From Bacilli bacterium (lineage in GTDB: Bacteria > Bacillota_I > Bacilli_A > RF39 > UBA660), in assembly GCA_016302935.1 (NCBI GenBank), contig JAEDMO010000021.1, positions 1 to 14,018 of the forward strand: 14,018 nucleotides of DNA. The letters are read 5' to 3'. The position numbers and the translations under genes are program-made. Each line of letters starts with the position of its first letter. Position 1 is the stretch's first letter. The notes under the pieces are model-generated. The model searched no databases and was not told where the DNA came from. It saw only the letters and a list, made by a program, of their open reading frames with translations. Below, one piece after another: positions 6,024-13,956 of this stretch.

Positions 6024-6486
6024 AATTTTTAATAATTTTAATCTTATTAATTATTGGCAATTCCTTAGCTTTACCGTTAATAACATTTAATATCCCAATA
6101 ACAGCAATAACAAGAATTAAAATTCCAATTATATTTAAAGGCCATATCACCCACCAAGGTGTAATCTTACCACATTCATAAGAAATTCCCCATATCTCAC
6201 AAGTTTTAGTAACTTTAATTACCGAAGTTAAAATCAAACTTAAAATACCATAAATAATTGCTACAAAAAACAAATTCATTCCTTGAACAGCATGATATTT
6301 TACCCATTTACTCTTATTAGAAGTAAAGTAAGGAATAGGTGCTAATATATAAGAAAGTACTGCCATTCCTTTATTATCTTCGATATCTTTCTTAGTAAAA
6401 TTCTTAGTAGAATCATTCGTATCCATAATCTTAGTTACCGTATCTTTAGCATTATCTACAAATGTTTTTTCCTCGTTCTTTGTCAT
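6022..6486 (-). CDS. Small membrane protein, DUF4870/Tic20-like
   Basis: The function is unknown. The 154-residue protein begins with a polar, charged stretch of about 35 residues, then DNKGMAVLSYILAPIPYF and WVKYHAVQGMNLFF. This 'shared membrane segment followed by KYHAxQ' pattern is typical of DUF4870/YIP-like small membrane proteins. Further segments cover about 65-90 and 115-138, with Trp residues around PWWVIWP between them. The start is taken at ATG 6486, with GGGAGTG 6 bases upstream; in-frame ATGs 18 and 30 bases earlier have no ribosome site. Two Cys residues in the loop between membrane segments (near CEIWGISYEC) could form a disulfide. It is transcribed alone, between tRNA-Arg and ruvB. 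Confidence 0.8.
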   Translation of the reverse strand: MTKNEEKTFVDNAKDTVTKIMDTNDSTKNFTKKDIEDNKGMAVLSYILAPIPYFTSNKSKWVKYHAVQGMNLFFVAIIYGILSLILTSVIKVTKTCEIWGISYECGKITPWWVIWPLNIIGILILVIAVIGILNVINGKAKELPIINKIKIIKN

Positions 6487-6515
6487 TTTTTCACTCCCTA
6501 ACATAAAAGATAGCA

Positions 6516-6532
6516 AACAGAAAAAATCTGTT
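6516..6532 (-). other. 5' UTR hairpin upstream of the DUF4870-like gene
   Basis: A perfect 6-bp stem with a 5-base loop, AACAGA-N5-TCTGTT, lies 6 bases or so after the predicted transcription start and 29 bases before the start codon. It is not followed by a U-run, so it is not a terminator. A 5'-end stem could stabilise the mRNA; no known riboswitch was recognised. Confidence 0.45.
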
Positions 6533-6544
6533 ACCTCTAATAAA

Positions 6545-6573
6545 ATTATACTATAAACATTTTAAAAAGTACA
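6545..6573 (-). promoter_or_regulatory. Probable promoter of the DUF4870-like gene
   Basis: A perfect TATAAT (6545-6550) on the minus strand has a weak TGTACT at the -35 position (6568-6573) with 17-base spacing. It lies right after the tRNA-Arg terminator, consistent with a separate transcript. Confidence 0.55.
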
Positions 6574-6591
6574 CATATTTTTAATACAAAT

Positions 6592-6613
6592 AAAAAAAAA
6601 CCATAAAGGTTTT
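6592..6613 (-). terminator. Rho-independent terminator after tRNA-Arg
   Basis: On the minus strand AAAACC-TTTAT-GGTTTT (6597-6613) forms a 6-bp stem with a 5-base loop followed by further T residues. It starts 11 bases past the CCA end of tRNA-Arg. Confidence 0.8.
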
Positions 6614-6624
6614 ATTATTATAAG

Positions 6625-6701
6625 TGGCGTCCCCGATAGGATTCGAACCTATGACCGCACGCTTAGAAGGCGTGTGCTCTATCCAGCTGAGCTACGAGGA
6701 C
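6625..6701 (-). tRNA. tRNA-Arg(UCU), CCA encoded
   Basis: A 77-base cloverleaf on the minus strand with acceptor stem GTCCTCG/CGGGGAC (one T-G wobble), G discriminator and encoded CCA. The anticodon loop CTTCTAA gives anticodon TCT, reading AGA and AGG arginine codons, which should dominate Arg use in such an AT-rich genome. It stands alone with its own promoter and terminator. Confidence 0.96.
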
Positions 6702-6726
6702 ATCAGTAAATCAACAAGACATACTG

Positions 6727-6755
6727 ATTATACACCAAAATAAATTTTTATTCAA
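6727..6755 (-). promoter_or_regulatory. SigA promoter of tRNA-Arg
   Basis: On the minus strand TTGAAT (6750-6755) and TATAAT (6727-6732) are separated by exactly 17 bases. The -35 box overlaps the last codons and stop of gerM. The predicted start is about 20 bases before the tRNA 5' end. Confidence 0.8.
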
Positions 6756-7707
6756 GTACTTTTTTATAAATTTCTTCATTTTCGACCATAAATATTACTT
6801 CCTTAACATCTATCTCATTACTAACAGATAAACTAATAGTATATATTACTTCTTCTAAAATACTATTCCCCGTAATATCAGAAAGTATCAAATTATTAAA
6901 ATTTAACTTAATTACATCATCTTTAATTTCGTAATCCAAAAGCTTAGTATTAACATTTAAAAAACTCATCAAATTACTTTCATATACTGGATTACTAGTA
7001 AGTTCCTCGATAATTATTTTAATTTTATCAAGTTTATCATTATTAATATATTTAGTTACTGGAACATAATAATAATTATCATTAAATTCATTAACATAAA
7101 ATACCGTATAACTATCAATATTATTAGTACCCGTTAAATTATATACCTTATTTATACCATAATCTCTATCCAATAAAGAAGGTAATTGTTTATTACTATT
7201 TGGTAATTGTTTTAACTCTTCTCCTTCCACCAATATCTTTACACTGTCAATTCCATTTATACTAGTTAAAGTATAAATAAGTGATTCCAACATTTTTTCT
7301 TCATATTTTTTATTAATTTCTAATATTTCCTTAGAAAAATCGATCGTTAATACACCCTTATCCAAATTTAAAGCTAAAACTCTAGTCCCACTAGGTATAA
7401 TAGCTTTAAACCCATTAGGAATGATATTATTTTTTTTCCCTTCAACTATTAAACCTTGCAATAAATCAGAAGCCTTATCTACGGCAGAAGAACAAGAACA
7501 TCCCTTAATAAATGTTCTAGCTACATAATCATTATAATCGAGTAAATATATTGTTTCTAAATCATTCGTATATGTATATTCTAAATTTTGCTTAACATCC
7601 AAATTTCTATTATTAATTTTATTAGTAGGCATTAAATAAATAAGCAACAGAATAAATAAAGTTAATGCCGTAATAGTAATCTTTTTCAAAATCATTCTTT
7701 TTAACAT
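6748..7707 (-). CDS. gerM: GerM-like protein with two GERMN domains
   Basis: GerM is needed for late sporulation and spore germination in B. subtilis, where it is a mother-cell membrane-anchored protein helping to localise engulfment proteins. The 319-residue product has one N-terminal membrane anchor (about 12-26) and then two tandem GERMN-type domains, about 50-165 and 200-310. Each has the pattern of a 'Y-hydrophobic' strand, a helix with LLQGLIVEG or IIEELTSN, and a conserved beta strand (LTIDFS; IKLNFNN). Unlike B. subtilis GerM it has no lipobox Cys after the hydrophobic stretch; a CSC motif sits at about 70-72. The start is ATG 7707, with AGAGGTG 4 bases upstream; an in-frame start 30 bases earlier has no site. 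gerE lies just upstream, and both are also close in Bacillus. Confidence 0.88.
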   Translation of the reverse strand: MLKRMILKKITITALTLFILLLIYLMPTNKINNRNLDVKQNLEYTYTNDLETIYLLDYNDYVARTFIKGCSCSSAVDKASDLLQGLIVEGKKNNIIPNGFKAIIPSGTRVLALNLDKGVLTIDFSKEILEINKKYEEKMLESLIYTLTSINGIDSVKILVEGEELKQLPNSNKQLPSLLDRDYGINKVYNLTGTNNIDSYTVFYVNEFNDNYYYVPVTKYINNDKLDKIKIIIEELTSNPVYESNLMSFLNVNTKLLDYEIKDDVIKLNFNNLILSDITGNSILEEVIYTISLSVSNEIDVKEVIFMVENEEIYKKVLE

Positions 7708-7723
7708 AATACACCTCTGATAA

Positions 7724-7751
7724 AATATATGAAGCAAAAAAAATAGATATG
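7724..7751 (-). promoter_or_regulatory. SigE-like promoter of gerM
   Basis: On the minus strand TCATATC is followed after 14 bases by CATATATT (7724-7731). Against the SigE consensus KMATATT-N14-CATACAHT there is one mismatch in each box. It lies directly after the gerE terminator hairpin and about 17 bases before the gerM ATG. gerM of B. subtilis is SigE dependent, which agrees. Confidence 0.5.
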
Positions 7752-7774
7752 AAAAAAAGTCACAAATTGTGACT
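7752..7774 (-). terminator. Rho-independent terminator of gerE
   Basis: On the minus strand AGTCACA-ATT-TGTGACT (7758-7774) forms a perfect 7-bp stem with a 3-base loop, followed by a run of T. The last two bases of the gerE stop codon TAG (7773-7775) form the base of the stem. Confidence 0.88.
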
Positions 7775-7979
7775 ATAAAGATATTTCTCCTAATCTAATT
7801 AATTCTACCACTGCTTGAGCACGACCTTTTACCCCTAATTTTTGCATAACATTAGATATATGATTACGAACTGTTTTTTCACTAATTTCTAAAATATCAG
7901 CAATATCTCTAGTGGTTTTATTCAAAACAAGTAGGCTAAATACCTCTTTTTCCCTTTTTGTTAAAATACTCTTATTCAT
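7773..7979 (-). CDS. gerE: Spore coat/germination transcription regulator GerE
   Basis: GerE is the final mother-cell regulator of sporulation; it binds DNA and activates or represses late coat and germination genes with SigK. The 68-residue protein consists of a single LuxR-type helix-turn-helix domain. It carries the hallmark LTKREKEVF, ISEKTVRNHISNVMQKLG and VKGRAQAVVEL segments, which match Bacillus GerE closely, and has no receiver domain. It is slightly shorter than the 74-residue Bacillus protein at the N-terminus. The start ATG follows AGAGGATTT. A mother-cell-type promoter lies upstream, a terminator follows, and gerM is next, so the pair is a late-sporulation locus. Confidence 0.96.
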   Translation of the reverse strand: MNKSILTKREKEVFSLLVLNKTTRDIADILEISEKTVRNHISNVMQKLGVKGRAQAVVELIRLGEISL

Positions 7980-8022
7980 AAATCCTCTCTTCCCTTTACA
8001 TCTGGGTTATACTTACTCATAT

Positions 8023-8050
8023 TATTGTATGAAGAAATACGTGTTAAGTG
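8023..8050 (-). promoter_or_regulatory. SigK/SigE-like promoter of gerE
   Basis: On the minus strand CATACAATA (8023-8031) fits the SigK -10 consensus CATANNNTA exactly, and its first eight bases fit the SigE -10. A CAC (8048-8050) sits 16 bases upstream of it, suiting the short AC-type -35 of SigK. gerE of B. subtilis is transcribed by SigK. The leader would be about 35-45 bases long. A small inverted repeat (GTTAA/TTAAC) overlaps the -35 region but may be chance. Confidence 0.5.
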
Positions 8051-8095
8051 AGGCCATTTAACCTAAATAAAAAGAAAATAATTAAAATAACTATT

Positions 8096-8121
8096 AAAAA
8101 AAATAGATATATATCTATTTT
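8096..8121 (-). terminator. Palindromic terminator of the rel operon
   Basis: A perfect 22-base palindrome at 8100-8121 (arms AAAATAGATA and TATCTATTTT around TA) is followed on the minus strand by more T residues. The stop codon TAG of the last operon gene (8115-8117) lies in the 5' arm. The stem is almost all A-U, so strength is uncertain. Confidence 0.68.
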
Positions 8122-9224
8122 CTTGATTTTAAAATTATATTAATAATGCTACCAATACCATAGATTAAAGAAATAAAGATAATTATTCCACCTATAAAAG
8201 GTATCAATTTTAAAATAAACATTATAATAATACCAATTACACCACTTAAATATTTAGAAATATCCTTCTTAATAAGTTTATTAGTAATTAATCTACCTAC
8301 AGTATAATCTGCTACTAAGAAAGATAACATTATAAATAAGACAAATAATATTGCAAGTAGTATACCTAAATAACTACCTATAGAAGAAATAATTAAAATA
8401 AGACAAACAATAGGTATTAAAATTAAACTAACTAACCCAATACCAATATTTTTAATAATAACATCATTTTTCAAACATTTATTATCAAAATTATCAAATA
8501 TTTTAGGAAAAGCAATTAGTAAAACAAGCAGTAACAAAATAGAAGAAGCAATAGTTATAAAATAATTAACAACAATATCGGATGTTTCTATTTCATTTTT
8601 TTCTCTTTCGTAAGTTTTAATAATTAAATCTTTATTGTTATTTTTAAAATCAGCATCATCATTATATTCAAAAGTAGATAAAATACTACTATCACTATCA
8701 ACTTCAATATCATCAGCAGTTATTTTAATATTTCCATTAATAGTAGCATCCTTAACCTCTAAAGAAGAAGCATACACTCTAACAGTTCTATTAAAAGTAC
8801 CACTTAAAGTTACATTATTTCCAAATATTATAATATCACGGTTTGAAGAAGATGTCTTATCAAAGACAACCATATTACCAAATATCGCCCCATCATTGAT
8901 AATTTCACCATTTATTCTAACTACATTACCAAATATTGCAGCATATTCACTTACCCCACCATAAGTAAGATTATTACCAAATAATAAATTAACTCCTTTA
9001 ATTACATTATTAACTGTTACATTATTACCAAATACTAAATTACTGCCCTCAATATCTTCATCTAACTTAACATTCTCTGAAGCCTCAAAATTAAATCCTG
9101 CCTTAACATTATTAACTATATCCCCACTAGTTAAAACATCACTATCAGCGTTTGTAGCCAAAACCGCATTTGTAATTACAAAAAATGTAAATAATAATAC
9201 AAATATCTTACTTAACTTTTTCAT
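8115..9224 (-). CDS. Exported protein with bactofilin-like FGN repeats and C-terminal membrane domain
   Basis: The function is unknown. The 369-residue protein starts with a signal-peptide-like segment (1-23, possible cleavage after VLA). Residues about 60-175 hold five repeats centred on (I/V/L)FGN at 65, 82, 98, 115 and 134, spaced 16-19 residues. This is the rhythm of a bactofilin-like right-handed beta-helix, here predicted outside the cell. A charged linker (about 185-216) follows, then four or five membrane segments (about 218-240, 258-282, 284-306, 327-365). Bactofilins are usually cytoplasmic and lack such a membrane part; the resemblance may be structural only. It overlaps the glycosyltransferase gene by 17 bases, with AAAGGAG about 10 bases before the ATG, and ends the rel operon. 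Confidence 0.8.
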   Translation of the reverse strand: MKKLSKIFVLLFTFFVITNAVLATNADSDVLTSGDIVNNVKAGFNFEASENVKLDEDIEGSNLVFGNNVTVNNVIKGVNLLFGNNLTYGGVSEYAAIFGNVVRINGEIINDGAIFGNMVVFDKTSSSNRDIIIFGNNVTLSGTFNRTVRVYASSLEVKDATINGNIKITADDIEVDSDSSILSTFEYNDDADFKNNNKDLIIKTYEREKNEIETSDIVVNYFITIASSILLLLVLLIAFPKIFDNFDNKCLKNDVIIKNIGIGLVSLILIPIVCLILIISSIGSYLGILLAILFVLFIMLSFLVADYTVGRLITNKLIKKDISKYLSGVIGIIIMFILKLIPFIGGIIIFISLIYGIGSIINIILKSRK

Positions 9225-10254
9225 CTTTATTCTTCTCCTTTAAAATATCTTGATAAAATTTAATCCATATCTTCAAAATATTTTCTTTACTATAGTAATC
9301 ACTAATCTCATCAGATAATTTACTATATTTTTGATAAAATTTTAAATCACTACTTAGTTTCTTAATACATAAAACGAATTCATCATTATTATTCCCAGAA
9401 AGATATTTTTTAAACAAAATATCTTCATATAAATCTAAATCTCTAAGTAAAAGAGGTATTCCAATATTAACAGCTTCTAAAATAGCCATTGGAAATAATT
9501 CATTATAACTAGGCATAAATAATAAATCAGCCATATTAAACATATCATTCATCTTATCTCTTGGAACAATACCCAAAAACTTTAAATTACTAGGAGGATT
9601 TTCATATACTTGTTTTAATTCATCATAACCATCGGTAATCTTACCAAAAGAAAAACCACCGCACCAAACAAAAGTAATATCTGGCAAACTCTTAGCCACA
9701 GAAACAAAATCCAATACCCCTTTTCTAGTTTGAATTTGTCCTACCCCAAGCACCACAAAACTATCTTTTGAAATACCAAGTTCACTTCTTATATTATCTT
9801 TTTCTTTTTTACTCTTTTTATAAAAATTATCTTTAGATACATAATTTGGAATATAAGTAATCTTTTCCCTTTTAATATTATATTTTTCCAAATCTTTAAT
9901 AAATATTGGATTAACTACCACCAAATGATCCGCATTATTATAAAACTTTATTACATACTTTTTAAAAATATTAAATATTGGTTTAGGTAACTTAATAGAA
10001 CCATCTAGTGTATGAGGTAAAAAATGAACATAACATACACTTACCCCTTTAGTATTCTTCATCTTAAAATAAAAGTTTGGATTAATACTATGCACGTGAA
10101 CAATATCAGCATCATTCTTATCATTTATCACAATATCAAAAACGTCACTAGCACCTTCCCTTAAAAGACCAACTTGTTCTAAATAGGCACTTCCAACTCC
10201 TTGACCCTCTACAGAATCTGCCTTTGATAACATATTAATTTTAATTTTCTTCAT
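9208..10254 (-). CDS. GT4-family glycosyltransferase
   Basis: This is a retaining GT-B glycosyltransferase that probably moves a sugar from a nucleotide sugar to a lipid or cell-wall acceptor at the inner membrane face. The 348-residue protein has a donor-side Rossmann domain with VLGVGQIQTRKGV (168-180). The catalytic EX7E motif is Glu252 to Glu260 in YNELFPMAILEA. The N-terminus has KADSVEGQGVGSAYLEQV, a glycine-rich acceptor-side loop seen in Bacillota GT4 enzymes of the diglycosyl-diacylglycerol synthase type. Glycolipid synthesis is thus a fair guess, not proven. There is no signal peptide or membrane segment. Its ATG overlaps the stop of the upstream gene by one base (TAATG), and AAAGGAG precedes it. 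Confidence 0.88.
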   Translation of the reverse strand: MKKIKINMLSKADSVEGQGVGSAYLEQVGLLREGASDVFDIVINDKNDADIVHVHSINPNFYFKMKNTKGVSVCYVHFLPHTLDGSIKLPKPIFNIFKKYVIKFYNNADHLVVVNPIFIKDLEKYNIKREKITYIPNYVSKDNFYKKSKKEKDNIRSELGISKDSFVVLGVGQIQTRKGVLDFVSVAKSLPDITFVWCGGFSFGKITDGYDELKQVYENPPSNLKFLGIVPRDKMNDMFNMADLLFMPSYNELFPMAILEAVNIGIPLLLRDLDLYEDILFKKYLSGNNNDEFVLCIKKLSSDLKFYQKYSKLSDEISDYYSKENILKIWIKFYQDILKEKNKDEKVK

Positions 10255-11312
10255 TAAATTTTCTCCTTTATCGAATCAATCTTATTATTAATATCGTGTC
10301 TAAAATATTTATAAGTAGTAATAATCGTAATAGCTACCGGAAGAGAAACGATTATTCCCCAAAAACCAAATAATGCTCCTCCAGCAAAAACTGCAAAAAT
10401 ATTTACAAGTGGATGCAAATTATTTGATTTACCAAATACTCTAGGTCCAATTACATAACTATCAAGTTGAGGACATACTAAACAAATAATAAGCGTTAAA
10501 ACAGTTAACTTAGTACTAATAACCGAAGCAATAATCAAAGCTAAAACATTAACAATAAATCCACCAAAATAAGGAATAATATTAGTAATAGCAGCAAGTA
10601 TTCCTAAGATTAAATAGTTAGGATGCCCAATTATGAAAAATGCTAAAGTATATTCGATAAATTGAATTAACATATTCTTACCCATACCAGAAAAATAATT
10701 AGTAATCTCTCTATCTAAAGTTTTTATATAATTATACCATTTCTTCTTTTTCTTAGAAAAATATTCCTTAATTGCTTCTCTTATCTTATCCATATCAATA
10801 AGTAAATATATAACTACAAAAATAATTATTACAACAGCAGCCACTATTCCAAAAGAAGCATTAATAAACCCAACTAAACCATTAGAAATATAATTACCAA
10901 AAGATTTAATAATATCTGAAGAAGTCTCAGCTAAAGTACTTTGCAATGTTCCTAAATTAATCTCATACTTAGATGAAATATCAGCAATAAATGTAGATAT
11001 ATTACTAATAAATAATAATATTTGATCATATAAAATTGGTATTACCAAAATAATAGAAACAACAAATAAACCAATAGATAAAAGCGAAGTAATCAAAACA
11101 GCTAACCATTTTGGTAATCCTTTATTTTGTAATTTCAAAACAAAAGGATATAAAGCATATGCAATAGCAAAAGCAATAATAAACGGATATATAACATTAA
11201 ATACCTTATTTAATATTCCTGTAAGCAAACCTCCAGTTTGATATAGAAGAAAAATAATACCGCAAAGAATTAAAATATTTAACAAACGATAATTAACACT
11301 TTTTTTACTCAT
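10254..11312 (-). CDS. AI-2E/PerM family transporter-like membrane protein
   Basis: Members of this family are multi-pass membrane proteins; some have been linked to AI-2 export or to sodium/proton antiport, but most are uncharacterised. The 352-residue protein has the family layout: two N-terminal membrane segments, one at about 75-95, a long extracellular loop (about 100-145), then further segments. It shows the typical region NIIPYFGGFI (about 241-250) and a C-terminal PRVFGKSNNLHP followed by AGGALFGFWG. Start chosen at ATG 11312, preceded by GGTGAT; an in-frame ATG 12 bases earlier has no spacing for a ribosome site. It overlaps dtd by 8 bases and is coupled to the next gene, so it sits firmly in the rel operon. 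Confidence 0.9.
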   Translation of the reverse strand: MSKKSVNYRLLNILILCGIIFLLYQTGGLLTGILNKVFNVIYPFIIAFAIAYALYPFVLKLQNKGLPKWLAVLITSLLSIGLFVVSIILVIPILYDQILLFISNISTFIADISSKYEINLGTLQSTLAETSSDIIKSFGNYISNGLVGFINASFGIVAAVVIIIFVVIYLLIDMDKIREAIKEYFSKKKKKWYNYIKTLDREITNYFSGMGKNMLIQFIEYTLAFFIIGHPNYLILGILAAITNIIPYFGGFIVNVLALIIASVISTKLTVLTLIICLVCPQLDSYVIGPRVFGKSNNLHPLVNIFAVFAGGALFGFWGIIVSLPVAITIITTYKYFRHDINNKIDSIKEKI

Positions 11313-11760
11313 TTTTATCACCATCCTTAGTAAGTAATAACGTCACCGGTCCATCATTAGTTATATTAACAACCATATCAGCTCCAAAAATCCCCGTTTC
11401 TACTTTAATATTATGCTTTAACAACTCATTATTAAACTCATCATAAAGCTTACTAGCATCTTCACCACCTAAAGCATCCACATAAGATGGTCTTCTTCCC
11501 TTTTTAGCATTACCATATAAAGTAAACTGCGATATTGATAAAATACTTCCCTTAACATCCATAAGACTCTTATTCATAACACCATTCTCATCATCAAAAA
11601 TTCTAAGATTAATTACCTTATCTACCATATAATCAATTTCCTTCTTAGAATCCCCATAAGTAAAACCAACAAGTAAAACCAAACCACTTTCTATTTTACC
11701 AACTATCTTATTATCAACTAAAACCGAAGACTCTAAACTCCTTTGCACCAATACCCGCAT
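11305..11760 (-). CDS. dtd: D-aminoacyl-tRNA deacylase Dtd
   Basis: Dtd hydrolyses D-amino acids (and mischarged glycine) from tRNA, recycling the tRNA and keeping protein synthesis homochiral. The 151-residue protein is full length. It has the N-terminal MRVLVQR start, the SQFTL active-site motif (77-81) and the NDGPVT motif (135-140) with the Gly-cisPro dipeptide (137-138) that excludes L-amino acids. It begins one base after the rel stop codon, with GAGAGGATGATGAG upstream, so translation is coupled. The rel-dtd pair is widely conserved in Bacillota. Confidence 0.97.
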   Translation of the reverse strand: MRVLVQRSLESSVLVDNKIVGKIESGLVLLVGFTYGDSKKEIDYMVDKVINLRIFDDENGVMNKSLMDVKGSILSISQFTLYGNAKKGRRPSYVDALGGEDASKLYDEFNNELLKHNIKVETGIFGADMVVNITNDGPVTLLLTKDGDKNE

Positions 11761-11761
11761 C

Positions 11762-13921
11762 TTAACTCATCATCCTCTCCACACTTTTTACAAACTTCAA
11801 ATTATTAATATCATTCATAAATTTATTCAAATTTTCTAAAGAAGCAACTAATACCGTTATAGTATATATCTTATCATTACCACTATTATAAGCGGATATA
11901 TTTTGTATTTGAACATTATTACTAGATGCCTTAGTAACTAAATCAACCAAATTATCATCATCTTTAGTATGAATAATAACATCCGTAGGATATTTCTTAT
12001 TAATAACATAATTCCATTTAACATTAATAATTCTCTCATCAGTATCCAAAATATGTTGACAATTACTTCTATGAATAGAAATACCATTACCACGAGTAAT
12101 ATAACCAATGATATTATCACCAGGAACAGCCTTACAACAACTAGCTAAATTAACCTTAATATCGCCAATTCCCTCAACCAAAATATCATTTTTCAAAGTG
12201 ATCTTAGCTTGATTATTTAATTTAATCTTATTTAAAATATCTTCTTCCTTATCTTCACCATTAATAATTCTCAAAATAGTATTTAGACTATACTTATTAG
12301 TAGCAAAACCTAAATATAATTCATTAATATCCTTTAATTTAAGCTCATTTAAAATATTATCTAAATTATCATTACTAAGTATATCACTAATAGCATTACC
12401 ACTTCTTCTAATTTCCTTTTCTAATATTTCACTACCCTTATTAATTAAATCTTCTCTTTCTAACTTACTATAAAAACTTTTAATCCTATTCTTAGCAGCA
12501 GCTGTAATAACAAAATTTAACCAATCCTTATTAGGACCCTTAGAAAGATTACTAGTATTTACCTTAACTATATCACCAGTATTAAGCTTATAATCTAAAG
12601 GAACAATATTATCATTAACAATAGCACCTACCATTTTATCTCCAACTTCACTATGAACCTTGTAAGCAAAATCAACCGGAGTAGACCCTTTTGGCAGTTC
12701 CAAAACATCTCCCTTAGGAGTATATACATAAATACTATCATTACCCAAAACATCATTTCTAACATCATTAATAAATTCTTCCGTACTACTAGCTTCCTCA
12801 TTTAACTCAATAATGTTTCTAAATATTTGCAATTTTTGCTCCATTGCATCCTTCATCTTAGAAGCATCTGTATTTTCTTTATAAGACCAATGCGATGCAA
12901 TACCATATTCAGCAATCTTATCCATTTCATAAGTCCTAATTTGAATTTCAAACAATTCACCATCTATTCCAAAAACCGTCGTATGCAAAGATTGATATAA
13001 ATTAGTCTTAGGCATTGCAATAAAATCCTTAAATCTCTTAGGTACCGGTTTATACTTAGAATGAATAAGACCAAGCACCAAATAACATTCCTGTTCCGTC
13101 TCAACAAAAATTCTAAGTGCTAACAAATCATATATATCATTAAAACTTCTTCCCTTAGAAAGTTTATTATAAATACTATAAATACTCTTACTTCTACCCT
13201 TAATATCGTGCTTTATTCCATGCTCATCCAACATTAAAGATACTTCATTCATCATCTTATTAACCGCTTCATCACGTTCACTCTTCTTTAAATTAAGCCT
13301 TTCAACAACATCATAATATGCATCTGGCTTTAAATATCTTAAAGATAAATCCTCTAACTCACTTTTTAATTTATATATCCCTAATCTATGGGCAACCGGA
13401 GTTAAAATTTCTAAAGTTTCCTTAGCCTTCCTTTTTTGTTTCTCTTCAGGAAGTACATAAAGAGTTCTCATATTATGAAGTCTATCTGCAAGCTTTATAA
13501 TAATAACCCTAACATCATTAGCAAGACCAACAAGTATCTTTCTTTGATTTTCAGCCATCTGTTCACTAACCGATGAAAACTTTATCTTATTAATCTTAGT
13601 AACACCATCCACCAAAGAAGCAACCTCAGTTCCAAATAACTGTTCAATCTCCTCAAAAGTAGAATCAGAATCTTCTATCGTATCGTGTAACAAAGCAGCA
13701 CATATCGCCTTAGCATCAGAAGAAGTCTCAGTTAAAATCAAAGCAACATTTAAAGGATGCTGAATATAATCATCCCCAGTAATTCTCTTTTGACCAAAGT
13801 GTTTTTCATTCGCATATTCATAAGCCTTCATAATCAAATCAAGTTCATCTTGATTATGAATATAACTACTAACCTTATCCATCAAATCATTTATAGTAAC
13901 CAACTTATTCTTATTACTCAC
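11762..13921 (-). CDS. rel: Bifunctional (p)ppGpp synthetase/hydrolase Rel
   Basis: Rel (also called RelA/SpoT homologue) makes and degrades the alarmone (p)ppGpp in response to uncharged tRNA on stalled ribosomes. The 719-residue protein has all expected domains. The HD hydrolase has HPLNVA and HDTIED (about 79-84). The synthetase has GRSKS, RFKDFIAMPK (296 on) and YQSLHT. TGS covers about 397-457. A zinc-finger region follows with CC (595-596) and HRSNC (617-621), then a C-terminal ACT/RRM domain. RFKD is the sequence type of bifunctional rather than synthesis-only enzymes, and the HDxxED residues are intact. I start it at GTG 13921, preceded by GGTGGTGAT. A GTG 18 bases earlier would add residues and has a poorer site. 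Confidence 0.97.
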   Translation of the reverse strand: MSNKNKLVTINDLMDKVSSYIHNQDELDLIMKAYEYANEKHFGQKRITGDDYIQHPLNVALILTETSSDAKAICAALLHDTIEDSDSTFEEIEQLFGTEVASLVDGVTKINKIKFSSVSEQMAENQRKILVGLANDVRVIIIKLADRLHNMRTLYVLPEEKQKRKAKETLEILTPVAHRLGIYKLKSELEDLSLRYLKPDAYYDVVERLNLKKSERDEAVNKMMNEVSLMLDEHGIKHDIKGRSKSIYSIYNKLSKGRSFNDIYDLLALRIFVETEQECYLVLGLIHSKYKPVPKRFKDFIAMPKTNLYQSLHTTVFGIDGELFEIQIRTYEMDKIAEYGIASHWSYKENTDASKMKDAMEQKLQIFRNIIELNEEASSTEEFINDVRNDVLGNDSIYVYTPKGDVLELPKGSTPVDFAYKVHSEVGDKMVGAIVNDNIVPLDYKLNTGDIVKVNTSNLSKGPNKDWLNFVITAAAKNRIKSFYSKLEREDLINKGSEILEKEIRRSGNAISDILSNDNLDNILNELKLKDINELYLGFATNKYSLNTILRIINGEDKEEDILNKIKLNNQAKITLKNDILVEGIGDIKVNLASCCKAVPGDNIIGYITRGNGISIHRSNCQHILDTDERIINVKWNYVINKKYPTDVIIHTKDDDNLVDLVTKASSNNVQIQNISAYNSGNDKIYTITVLVASLENLNKFMNDINNLKFVKSVERMMS

Positions 13922-13956
13922 CTTAATCACCACCCTCACAGTATCAAGATAAACTA

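Noticed and set aside
8100..8121. 22-base palindrome as a repressor operator
   Set aside because: It covers a stop codon, has a T-run on the transcribed side and no promoter at the site, so a terminator explains it better.
8635..8964. Plus-strand open frame of 109 codons
   Set aside because: It is antisense to the repeat region of the FGN-repeat protein; its Ser/Leu-rich translation reflects the low-complexity complement of that gene.
11938..12120. Minus-strand open frame of 60 codons in another frame of rel
   Set aside because: It overlaps the conserved zinc-finger and ACT region of Rel; the Ile/Leu/Met-rich product is a composition artefact.
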